A stretch of DNA of 64,000 bases, from the NCBI RefSeq assembly GCF_900129365.1, contig NZ_FQVM01000009.1:1-64000 (forward strand), in the 5' to 3' direction. Origin of the DNA: Clostridium fallax (GTDB lineage: Bacteria > Bacillota > Clostridia > Clostridiales > Clostridiaceae). The translations under genes and the position numbers were made by a program. Below, one piece after another: positions 9,647-17,138 of the stretch (the stretch's first letter is position 1; every line of letters starts with the position of its first letter). The notes below the pieces were generated by a model. The model saw nothing but the letters and a program-made list of their open reading frames with translations, did not search any database and was not told the DNA's origin.

Positions 9647-9869
9647 TATCCACTCTCTCCTTAACAAAGTTAACTGCATCCTCTACTGTTTTAATCTCTT
9701 CAACATCTTCTATTTTTATATCAAATTTATCTTCTAAATCCATAATTATTTGGAATAAATCCAAAGAATCTGCTCCTAAATCTTCAATAAAATTTGTTTT
9801 TAAAGTTACTTCCTCTTCCTTTACTCCTAATTGATCTACTACCACTTCTCTTATTTGTTCGAATATCAT
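9636..9869 (-). CDS. acpP: Acyl carrier protein
   Basis: An acidic 77-residue protein that carries growing acyl chains on a phosphopantetheine arm. The attachment site is S35 in GADSLD. AGGAGG lies upstream of the ATG. The gene sits in the operon between fabH and fabK and overlaps fabK by 11 nt. Confidence 0.96.
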   Translation of the reverse strand: MIFEQIREVVVDQLGVKEEEVTLKTNFIEDLGADSLDLFQIIMDLEDKFDIKIEDVEEIKTVEDAVNFVKERVDNEE

Positions 9870-9941
9870 ATTAAATTCCTCCTAAAAATTAAAAATTATC
9901 TTTACAATTTTTTATATAAAGCATCTTTTATGCTTAATCTC

Positions 9942-10916
9942 TTATATTTCTAAAAGTATAGCCCCCCAGGTTAATCCTCCTCCAAAACCTACTAAAATAA
10001 TCTTATCTCCTTTTTTTACTAGGTTCTTTTGAATAATTTCATCTAGTGCTATTGGAATACTAGCTGCTGAGGTATTTCCATACTTATCTACATTTAAATA
10101 AAATTTATCTATATCTACATTTAATTTTTTTGCTGCTGCATCAACAATTCTAAAATTAGCTTGATGAGGTATTATATATTTAATTTCATCTAAAGAAATA
10201 TTAGTATTTTCTAACACCTTATTTACGCTTTCTGGAATTATTCTTACTGCAAATTTAAATATCTCTTTTCCTTCCATTTTTATAAAAGGATTATATTCTC
10301 TTCCTTCTTTCACAAAAGGAGATTTTATTCCATAATCTCCACAAACTAATGCATTCTTTCCCCTTGATCCATCAGACCCTAAGTAGGTATTATAAATACC
10401 TTTTTCTTCTGTCTTTTCTATAATCACAGCTCCTGCTCCATCTCCAAATAGTATACATGTTCCTCTATCTTCCCAATTAACTACCTTTGATAAAACATCA
10501 ACTCCTATAATAAGAGCTCTTTTATGTGGTCCTGCTAATAGCATTTTATATCCAACATCTAACCCATATATAAATCCAGTACAAGCTGCACTTATATCAA
10601 AGGCAAAGGCATTGTCTGCGCCTAATAAATCTTGAACTAAACAAGCAGTAGATGGAATTGCACTATCTGGAGTACTAGTTGCAACAATTATTATATCTAT
10701 ATCTTTAGGTGAAATACCTGCTTTTCTTATAGCTTCCTCTCCAGCTTTCCATGAAAAATAAGAAGTATTTTCTCCTTTAGATATTCTTCTTTCTTTTATT
10801 CCTGTTCTTGTTATTATCCACTCATCATTGGTTTCTACAATTTGAGATAATTTTTGATTATTTAATATATAATCAGGTGTACACCTACCTGTTGCCAAAA
10901 TTCTAACATTATTCAT
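9942..10916 (-). CDS. fabH: Beta-ketoacyl-ACP synthase III
   Basis: Initiates fatty acid synthesis by condensing acetyl-CoA (or branched acyl-CoA) with malonyl-ACP. Thiolase fold, 324 residues. The catalytic Cys is C112 in SAACTGF, the His is in PHQANFRI and the Asn in GNTSAASIP. It lies 26 nt after the regulator gene, in the usual Firmicute order. Primer preference cannot be judged from the sequence. Confidence 0.95.
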   Translation of the reverse strand: MNNVRILATGRCTPDYILNNQKLSQIVETNDEWIITRTGIKERRISKGENTSYFSWKAGEEAIRKAGISPKDIDIIIVATSTPDSAIPSTACLVQDLLGADNAFAFDISAACTGFIYGLDVGYKMLLAGPHKRALIIGVDVLSKVVNWEDRGTCILFGDGAGAVIIEKTEEKGIYNTYLGSDGSRGKNALVCGDYGIKSPFVKEGREYNPFIKMEGKEIFKFAVRIIPESVNKVLENTNISLDEIKYIIPHQANFRIVDAAAKKLNVDIDKFYLNVDKYGNTSAASIPIALDEIIQKNLVKKGDKIILVGFGGGLTWGAILLEI

Positions 10917-10942
10917 AGATAACTCCTCATATTTCTTAATGG

Positions 10943-11383
10943 TTAAATATATTGTTTTAAAGAAGTTCTAAGGTTTTTTAATGCTTCTATTAATAACTCT
11001 TCTTCTTTTTTATCTAATCCATTTATTGTTGATTTAACCATATCATTATGGAACTTAGCATGAGCCCTATAAAGAAGTTTACCTTTTCTAGTTAAACTAA
11101 TTTTTACAACTCTTCTATCCTCTTCTAATCTAACTCTTTCTACATATCCCTTTTTAACTAAATTATTTATTGCTATAGTTAAAGTACCTACTGTTATTCC
11201 TAATGTCTTAGCCACCTCACTCATACTTTTTGCTTCATACATCCCTATTCCTTCTATAGTATGTACTTCAGTAATAGTGACATCATTAAATATTCCCTGC
11301 TTTAAAGCAGTCTGCTCTATCATAAGAACCTCATTAAATATTTCAACTAATAATTTATTAATTATAGAATGAGATTTTTCCAT
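10943..11383 (-). CDS. fabT: MarR-family repressor of fatty acid synthesis (FabT-like)
   Basis: A 146-residue winged-helix MarR protein. The helix-turn-helix region is SEVAKTLGITVGTLTIAINNLVKKGYV and the wing contains RVRLEEDRR. It is the first gene of the fab operon, directly upstream of fabH, the position of FabT in streptococci. FabT there uses acyl-ACP as corepressor and binds a TTTGATNATCAAA-like palindrome. Exactly such a palindrome lies in this gene's own leader at 11439-11451, so autoregulation is likely. The family is visible; the FabT name rests on context plus operator. Confidence 0.85.
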   Translation of the reverse strand: MEKSHSIINKLLVEIFNEVLMIEQTALKQGIFNDVTITEVHTIEGIGMYEAKSMSEVAKTLGITVGTLTIAINNLVKKGYVERVRLEEDRRVVKISLTRKGKLLYRAHAKFHNDMVKSTINGLDKKEEELLIEALKNLRTSLKQYI

Positions 11384-11438
11384 TTTTTAAATCACCTCCA
11401 AAATCATTTGATACTAAAATATTTTGATTAATTTATAT

Positions 11439-11451
11439 TTTGATTATCAAA
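11439..11451 (-). promoter_or_regulatory. FabT-type operator
   Basis: TTTGATTATCAAA is a perfect palindrome around one central base and matches the streptococcal FabT box. It begins about 14 nt downstream of the -10 element, at about +7 to +20 of the transcript, so a bound repressor would block initiation or early elongation. Half-sites TTTGATTA also occur at 11423-11430 and 11503-11510, flanking the promoter. Confidence 0.75.
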
Positions 11452-11464
11452 GTAATTTATTCAA

Positions 11465-11493
11465 AGTATAGTCTACTTATAGAAATTGGTCAA
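11465..11493 (-). promoter_or_regulatory. Sigma-A promoter of the fab/acc operon
   Basis: Read on the minus strand: TTGACC (11493-11488), 17-nt spacer, TATACT (11470-11465). This is close to consensus with ideal spacing. No other convincing promoter was seen within the twelve-gene operon. Confidence 0.8.
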
Positions 11494-11687
11494 TATTAAG
11501 AATTTGATTATTTTTCCTTTTTATTAATCAATATGTTAAATTATATGAATTTATCTCTATATTCATATGTTTTACTCAATATTTCTTTTGCTTTTGATAT
11601 TTTTTCATTATTTATTAAAAATATTACAAATTTTATTAACGTCAATTCATTTTATTCATATATTATTTACATTTTCTTCTTTAAGAA

Positions 11688-11726
11688 ATAAAAAAAGTTA
11701 GTCTTATGTTTTCCATAAACTAACCT
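11688..11726 (-). terminator. Terminator of the Fur-family gene
   Basis: On the minus strand a hairpin (GTTAGTTTATG pairing with CATAAGACTAAC, one bulged base) is followed by a T run. The rest of the 387-nt stretch 11384-11770 holds the fab promoter region and otherwise AT-rich sequence with no gene. Confidence 0.75.
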
Positions 11727-11770
11727 TTATAATCTATTTTAACTATTTATTTTTAATATTAATTATAAAA

Positions 11771-12190
11771 TTACTTTTTATTTTTACTCTTACACTTTTT
11801 GCAAATTCCCTTTAATACAAGTTCATGATCAGTTAATACAAATCCTGTTTCATTTTTTAGCATTTCCATAACAGGTCTCATAGGGCATGGTACTTCTATT
11901 TCCTTGTGACATATGCTACATTCTAATATATGTTTATGATCTTTTTGTTTTATTGAAAAAGAATACTTTCCATCTCCTAAATTAAATTTTTCTGTAATAT
12001 TCTTTTCATCAAAAATTTCTAAGGTCCTATATATTGTAGATAAATTTAAATTCTCTCCAATTTCTTTACATTTATCATATATATTATCTGCAGTAAGACT
12101 TTTATCACTATTTTTTATTATATTATATATAGCTATTCTTCCCTTTGTAATTTTAATTCCCTTTTCTCTTAAAAGGTCTCTAATTTCCAT
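11771..12190 (-). CDS. Fur-family metal-responsive regulator
   Basis: A 139-residue ferric-uptake-regulator homologue. It has an N-terminal winged helix (KGIKITKGRIAIYNII through LSTIYRTLEIFDE), then the dimerisation domain with DHKH and two CxxC pairs, CSIC and CKKC, that form the structural zinc site. Family members include Fur, Zur and PerR, and the motifs here do not separate them. It lies 55 nt downstream of an mntP-like gene on the same strand and is probably co-transcribed, which makes a manganese or peroxide role possible but unproven. Confidence 0.85.
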   Translation of the reverse strand: MEIRDLLREKGIKITKGRIAIYNIIKNSDKSLTADNIYDKCKEIGENLNLSTIYRTLEIFDEKNITEKFNLGDGKYSFSIKQKDHKHILECSICHKEIEVPCPMRPVMEMLKNETGFVLTDHELVLKGICKKCKSKNKK

Positions 12191-12245
12191 AACGTACTCC
12201 TCAAATAATTATATATCTCAATTAGATTATAACATAATAAAAAAT

Positions 12246-12797
12246 TTAAGAAAACATCATCTTAATACCAAAAAGTATAAGCATCGCTCCTCCTATATAA
12301 TCAGCATATTGAGTTATAAAAAGTATTTTTCTTGCGTATTTTGATAAATAAAAAGCTCCATAAGAAAGAATTAAAGTAATTAGTCCTATAATTAATGTTC
12401 CTTTAAGTATACTATAATAGTTATTTACATTATTAAAGGCAGTAAATCCTACAACCAAAGCATCTATACTTACTGATATTCCTAAAATAAGATACATTCT
12501 AGGTTTTACTAAAATACATTTATCCTTTTCTTCAAAGCCTTCCTTTATCATCATAACTCCTACAAAGGCAATTATCCCTCCACCTATAACTTGAGGTATA
12601 GAAGTAATATATGTATTAAAAAGAACTCCAAATATTGCACCTAAAAATGCTAAAAAAAACTGAAAGAATCCAAAGGATAATCCAAAAATCAATTTGTTTT
12701 CTCTTTTCACAGAACAGTTAATTCCAATACTTAAAGCAATAGCTGAAGCATCCATAGCTAAGGCTATACCAATTATTATAATATCTTTAAATTCCAT
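12246..12797 (-). CDS. mntP: Manganese efflux pump, MntP family
   Basis: A 183-residue membrane protein with about six hydrophobic segments and two related halves. Each half has the family's acidic motif: AMDASAIALSIG at about residue 14 and SIDALVVGFTA at about residue 110. MntP proteins export Mn2+; related YtaF-type proteins act in sporulation, so the exact role is not certain. The gene diverges from the phosphofructokinase gene and precedes the Fur-family gene. No yybP-ykoY manganese riboswitch was recognised in the 236 nt upstream. Confidence 0.8.
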   Translation of the reverse strand: MEFKDIIIIGIALAMDASAIALSIGINCSVKRENKLIFGLSFGFFQFFLAFLGAIFGVLFNTYITSIPQVIGGGIIAFVGVMMIKEGFEEKDKCILVKPRMYLILGISVSIDALVVGFTAFNNVNNYYSILKGTLIIGLITLILSYGAFYLSKYARKILFITQYADYIGGAMLILFGIKMMFS

Positions 12798-12963
12798 AAA
12801 ATCCCTCTATCTTTATTTTCTTTATTTTATCATTGATATTTTCAATATTAAGAATATGCTAATAGCTTAAAATATATACAAAAAATATTTTTGTATACTT
12901 TTATAATATATAGCGTACTCTTTTTAAAAAATTTTTTAAAAAAATCTTTATTTTTATGATATT

Positions 12964-12992
12964 TTGTTGTATATTATTAAATATAGTATACT
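12964..12992 (+). promoter_or_regulatory. Sigma-A promoter of the phosphofructokinase gene
   Basis: TTGTTG at 12964-12969, 17-nt spacer, TATACT at 12987-12992. The ribosome binding site AAGGAGAG follows at 13020-13027. Confidence 0.7.
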
Positions 12993-13033
12993 TTTTAAGT
13001 AAATAGTATATCATATATAAAGGAGAGAACTAA

Positions 13034-14251
13034 ATGAATTGCATAATAGCTCAATCAGGTGGTCCCACTTCAGTAATAAATGCTAGCGTAGTTGGATTAG
13101 TTGAAGGTAACTTTGAAAAAAATATATTTAAAAATGTTTATGGCGGTTTAAATGGAATTGAAGGTATATTAAAAGGAAATATAATTAATCTATCAAAGAT
13201 GAGTAAAGTAGAATTAGATACTTTTAAACATACTCCATCTTCTGGATTAGGTTCTTGTAGATATAAATTAAAAGATTATAAAATAGACGAAACTGATTAT
13301 ATAAAATTAATAGATATTCTTAATTCTTTAAATATAAAAGCATTTTTTTATATAGGTGGTAATGATTCTATGGATACTACCAATAAATTAAGTGCTTTTG
13401 CTAAAGAAAAAAATATAGATATACAATTTATTGGAATACCTAAAACTATTGATAATGATCTTGTTTTTACAGATCATACTCCTGGATTTGGAAGTGCTGC
13501 AAAATTTATTGCCACTTCCACTTTAGAAGCTTATCTAGACTCAACTGTTTATACAAACAATGGAATATTCATTTTAGAAACTATGGGAAGAGATACTGGT
13601 TGGCTTGCAGCAAGCACAGCATTAGCTACTATAGAAGGTAAACAAGTAGCTGACTTTATATATCTTCCTGAAGTTCCATTTTCAGAAGAACAATTTATTT
13701 TAGATGTAAAATCAAGATTTAAAGAAAAAAATCATGTTTTTATTGTTGCATCAGAAGGAATTAAAAATAAATATGGTGATTTTTTAGGTTCTATAAATGA
13801 TAATACAACCCATGATAGCTTTGGACATGCACAATTAGGTGGCGTTGCTAACTACTTAAAAAATTTAATTATTCAATCTAAAGTAACTAATAGAGTTAAA
13901 ACCCTTGAATTAGGAGTGTTACAAAGATGTGCTCTTCATTGTTCTTCAAAAACCGATTTTGAAGAAGCTTCAATGGTTGGAAAGGCTGCTTTAAATTATG
14001 TATCTTCTGGGTATTCAGGATACATGGTTGGAATAAAAAGAGATACTAATACACCATATAAATCATCTACTTTTTTAGTGGAAGCTAATAAAGTAGCTAA
14101 TAAAGTTAAATATTTTCCTAAGGAATGGATAAATCCTAAAGGAAATAATATAACAAAGGATGCTTTATTATATTTAAAGCCATTAATTTCGCAATTAAAC
14201 CAGTTAAACTTTTATGATTATTTACCTAAATATAAGGTTTTTAATAGATAA
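13034..14251 (+). CDS. 6-phosphofructokinase, probably pyrophosphate-dependent
   Basis: Phosphorylates fructose 6-phosphate in glycolysis. At 405 residues it is longer than the roughly 320-residue ATP enzyme. The substrate motif IPKTIDND (about 135-142) has Lys where ATP-dependent enzymes have Gly (PGTIDND), and GGNDS at 108-112 has an Asp where ATP enzymes have Gly. Both changes mark pyrophosphate-using enzymes. MGRDTGWLA is also present. Monocistronic, with its own promoter and terminator. Using PPi would make the reaction reversible; that is known of the family and not shown here. Confidence 0.85.
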   Translation: MNCIIAQSGGPTSVINASVVGLVEGNFEKNIFKNVYGGLNGIEGILKGNIINLSKMSKVELDTFKHTPSSGLGSCRYKLKDYKIDETDYIKLIDILNSLNIKAFFYIGGNDSMDTTNKLSAFAKEKNIDIQFIGIPKTIDNDLVFTDHTPGFGSAAKFIATSTLEAYLDSTVYTNNGIFILETMGRDTGWLAASTALATIEGKQVADFIYLPEVPFSEEQFILDVKSRFKEKNHVFIVASEGIKNKYGDFLGSINDNTTHDSFGHAQLGGVANYLKNLIIQSKVTNRVKTLELGVLQRCALHCSSKTDFEEASMVGKAALNYVSSGYSGYMVGIKRDTNTPYKSSTFLVEANKVANKVKYFPKEWINPKGNNITKDALLYLKPLISQLNQLNFYDYLPKYKVFNR

Positions 14252-14310
14252 ATCAATCTTTACACCACAATTAATTAACTAAATTTAAATTTTTCTTCCT
14301 AAACAATAAT

Positions 14311-14352
14311 AAAAACTCTTAATAAAAGCTTCTTCTTTTATTAAGAGTTTTT
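14311..14352. terminator. Bidirectional terminator between pfk and the ROK kinase
   Basis: A perfect 18-bp stem (AAAAACTCTTAATAAAAG 14311-14328 with its complement at 14335-14352) and a 6-nt loop, with T runs on both strands. It serves the convergent genes on either side. Confidence 0.9.
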
Positions 14353-14390
14353 GTTTTAAATAAATAATTTATAAAAGATTATTAATTTCT

Positions 14391-15296
14391 TTATTTTATT
14401 ACTTCATATTGACATAAAAAATTATATAAAGCTCCAATTAAGTTAGAATCATTAGAAAATCTACATTTTTCTACTTTAATATCTAATGTAGCAATATCAT
14501 TTTTCATTTCTTTTAGTTTAACATTTATATTATCTATAAAATCTTCTCTTTCACTAATAGCTCCACCTATCAATATTTTTTCAGGATCTATTATATATTG
14601 AAGATTAAAAATCCCCCTAGCTATTCCTTTATACCATTTATCAATTATTTTTATTATATCAATATTACCCTCTTCTGCCATTTCAAAAATTTTTTTACCA
14701 TTAAGATTATCTATTGGTATACTTAGTCTTTTAGATACTTCAGTAACTAATGCAAAAGTAGAGGATTTTTTACTCCAAATCTTCCCTATAGGATCTTGGC
14801 TATCTTCTAAAAGCATATATCCAAATTCTCCACCATGAAGATTAGCTCCTCTTAAGATACTATTATTAATTATTATACATCCTCCTATTCCAGTTCCAAT
14901 AACTAAGCAAATATAATTCTTATTATTCTTTGCAGCTCCTAACCAACCTTCTGCAAGAGCTGCACAATTTGCATCATTTTCTATAGAAACTTTTAATCCA
15001 GTTCTATTTTGTAATAAATCTTTTATGTTAGGACCATGGATACAAGGAATAGAACTTCCTCCTCCTATAATTCCCGTTTTAGGATTTACTGCCCCTGGAA
15101 AACTACAAGCTAATCCTAATATATTATTTTCTAACTTATATTTGTCTACTATATTTCCTATTGAATCTATAAGTTTATTGGCATCTTCTTTTACTGTTTT
15201 TATACTACCCTTTTCTAAAACTTCTCCCTTTTCTGTCATAAGTCCATATTTAATTGATGAACCTCCAACATCAATAACAATATAAAGTTTCTCCAT
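14391..15296 (-). CDS. ROK-family sugar kinase
   Basis: A 301-residue kinase of the ROK family with the N-terminal phosphate loop DVGGSSIKYG and the motif GTGIGGCIIINNSILRGANLHGGEFGY. The catalytic Asp is probably in ENDANCAALAE. The CxCGxxGC zinc motif of many ROK proteins is absent after HGGEFGY, as in beta-glucoside-kinase-like members. It lies downstream of the sugar-binding protein gene and may phosphorylate mannose or a mannoside released by the GH38 enzyme; that is inferred from context. The ribosome binding site is unusual: GGGGGTG lies 37 nt upstream, separated from the ATG by a hairpin. Confidence 0.85.
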   Translation of the reverse strand: MEKLYIVIDVGGSSIKYGLMTEKGEVLEKGSIKTVKEDANKLIDSIGNIVDKYKLENNILGLACSFPGAVNPKTGIIGGGSSIPCIHGPNIKDLLQNRTGLKVSIENDANCAALAEGWLGAAKNNKNYICLVIGTGIGGCIIINNSILRGANLHGGEFGYMLLEDSQDPIGKIWSKKSSTFALVTEVSKRLSIPIDNLNGKKIFEMAEEGNIDIIKIIDKWYKGIARGIFNLQYIIDPEKILIGGAISEREDFIDNINVKLKEMKNDIATLDIKVEKCRFSNDSNLIGALYNFLCQYEVIK

Positions 15297-15304
15297 AAAT
15301 ATAA

Positions 15305-15340
15305 TTTAGCAAAAAATTTTTTTGCTAAAAATTCACCCCC
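15305..15340 (-). promoter_or_regulatory. Hairpin between Shine-Dalgarno and start codon of the ROK kinase
   Basis: GGGGGTG (minus strand, 15340-15334) is the only good ribosome binding sequence before the ATG at 15296, but it lies 37 nt away. Between them 15305-15329 is a near-perfect 12-bp hairpin (TTTAGCAAAAAA with its complement). With the hairpin looped out the spacing would be about 12 nt. Confidence 0.55.
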
Positions 15341-15397
15341 TATACTTTGTATAAATATAACTTTATCAACTTAAAATTACGTTTTATATTATGTAAA

Positions 15398-15436
15398 AAA
15401 AAGATTGTCTTATGAATTTAATAAGACAATCTTTTT
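15398..15436 (-). terminator. Terminator of the sugar-binding lipoprotein gene
   Basis: A 16-bp stem (AAAAAGATTGTCTTAT 15398-15413 with ATAAGACAATCTTTTT 15421-15436), U run on the minus strand. It lies between the lipoprotein gene and the ROK kinase gene and may reduce expression of the latter. Confidence 0.85.
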
Positions 15437-15453
15437 GTTTTAAATTTATTTAT

Positions 15454-16896
15454 CTATTTAGAAGTTTTCCATTCATCTATTTGTTTTTGCATTTCAGTTA
15501 TAATCTTATCAATTCCAGCTGCTTTAAGTTTCTCATTCATTTTATTTACATATTCATCTACTGGAACAGATCCACTATATAATGATGGACCGAATTCATC
15601 TAAAATGTTCTTAACTGCTGCAATTTCTGTTGTTACATTAGTTGGGTCGAAGTTAAATCCTAATGCAGGTGATGCTTTTGCTTCTTCATTACACTTCTTA
15701 AATTCTTCCCACTTATTATCTGGATCTGATTCTAGAAGATAAGTTATAAATAAGTTACCTAGTGAGAAATAAGGTACTTGATAATTCTTTGAATCATCAG
15801 TTAACTTAATCTTATTATCAGATATCTTTTCATAATGAGTTCCTTCTAAACCAAAGTTAACCATATTTCTAACATATGGGTCTGTATTTAATAGGTTTAA
15901 AAACTCCATAGCTTTTTCTGGATGCTTTGAAGTTGCAGATATACATTGTAATGAACCTGTTGTAGAACCATTAGATACATATGGATCTATAATTTTTGAA
16001 GAAACTACTTCATATCCTAAATCCTTTGACCATAATGTCTCAGCAAATGGTTGTCCATCAGCTTTAGCTATAAATCTTTTAACTGTCTTATCAGCTTGTG
16101 CAGTAGCTGCATCTTTATTTATATATCCCTTTTCATAATAACTTCTCATTGTTTCTAAATCTTTTTTCATTTCCGGTGTATCAAATACATTAACAACTTT
16201 AAGGTCTTTATCATTTAATTTAACACCAATTGGATCCATTAATTTATCAAATTGAGTTATTATAGAATAATCTTTTGTTATATATAATGGAGTTACATCT
16301 GGCTCATTTTCTTTAATCTTTTGAAGCCATGGCTCTAAGTCTTGTAATGAATGAATATCTTTATATGGAATATTGTATTTATCTACATATTCTTTTGTAA
16401 ATACCCACTCTGGCATTACTCCAATTTCCTTATTAGTTGGTACTCCATAAATCTTTCCATTTACTTTAGCACCTTCCCAGAATCTCTTGTCTACAGTTTC
16501 TTTGGTTTCTTTTCCATACTTATCTAATAAATCATCAATTGGAATAAAAGCACCTTTTCTTGAATTTAAAAGATAATCATTTGCCCATGAACAAGCAAAT
16601 GCTATATCATATTCTTCTCCTGAGTTAATAATAACTTGCATTTTTTTAGTATAGTCGCCAAAATCAATTTGCTTCATTTCTACTGTTGCATTTATCTTAT
16701 CTTTAAGATATTTATTTAACTCATCAGTTACTTTTTTAGTATCTTTTTGTGGTGCACCTATTGTATACCAAACTAAATTAACTGCCTCTCCTTTATCTCC
16801 TGCTGCATCTTTTTTCTCACCACAGCCTGTTAATGCTACTGATGAAGCCATAACAACACCCATGGAAAGTGCAAACAACTTTTTAAACTTTGTCAT
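15454..16896 (-). CDS. Extracellular solute-binding lipoprotein of a sugar ABC transporter
   Basis: A 480-residue lipoprotein. It has a signal peptide with lipobox LTGC, so lipidation is at C25, then a family 1 type binding-protein domain. The C-terminal part (about 410-480) resembles the DUF3502 tail of LplA-like proteins. It should capture an oligosaccharide outside the cell and deliver it to the two permeases encoded upstream. Neighbours (GH38 alpha-mannosidase, ROK kinase) suggest alpha-mannosides. A hairpin between it and the mannosidase gene suggests it has its own promoter, possibly for higher expression. Confidence 0.9.
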   Translation of the reverse strand: MTKFKKLFALSMGVVMASSVALTGCGEKKDAAGDKGEAVNLVWYTIGAPQKDTKKVTDELNKYLKDKINATVEMKQIDFGDYTKKMQVIINSGEEYDIAFACSWANDYLLNSRKGAFIPIDDLLDKYGKETKETVDKRFWEGAKVNGKIYGVPTNKEIGVMPEWVFTKEYVDKYNIPYKDIHSLQDLEPWLQKIKENEPDVTPLYITKDYSIITQFDKLMDPIGVKLNDKDLKVVNVFDTPEMKKDLETMRSYYEKGYINKDAATAQADKTVKRFIAKADGQPFAETLWSKDLGYEVVSSKIIDPYVSNGSTTGSLQCISATSKHPEKAMEFLNLLNTDPYVRNMVNFGLEGTHYEKISDNKIKLTDDSKNYQVPYFSLGNLFITYLLESDPDNKWEEFKKCNEEAKASPALGFNFDPTNVTTEIAAVKNILDEFGPSLYSGSVPVDEYVNKMNEKLKAAGIDKIITEMQKQIDEWKTSK

Positions 16897-17087
16897 CTCA
16901 ATGCCCCCCTAGTTAATATTCTTTAAAATTTTTTAACTTCATGCATATATCGTTTACACTTATATTATATTGTTTTTTGTAAAATTTTTGTAGTGTATAA
17001 ATTTTATATTTTATTGCAAAATTTCATATAGTAATTGTTTACATGAAGTATTATAATTAATTTTTCATTGTAAAATTATTTTATAAA

Positions 17088-17117
17088 TTTATAGGACTTA
17101 ATACTAAGTCCTATAAA
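17088..17117 (-). terminator. Hairpin terminator after the alpha-mannosidase gene
   Basis: A perfect 13-bp stem (TTTATAGGACTTA 17088-17100, loop ATAC, complement 17105-17117). The U tract on the minus strand is weak, so read-through to the binding-protein gene is possible. The rest of 16897-17138 is AT-rich, with cre-like fragments (TGTAAACGATATA on the minus strand near 16947-16959) of low certainty. Confidence 0.65.
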
Positions 17118-17138
17118 TCTATATTTATTTTTAAATTA

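Noticed and set aside
12798..13033. Manganese riboswitch before mntP
   Set aside because: No yybP-ykoY-like conserved core was found; only AT-rich sequence and the divergent pfk promoter.
16930..17060. Two cre-like sites upstream of the sugar-binding lipoprotein gene
   Set aside because: Each lacks at least one key position (the central CG or the terminal C), so they stay unassigned.
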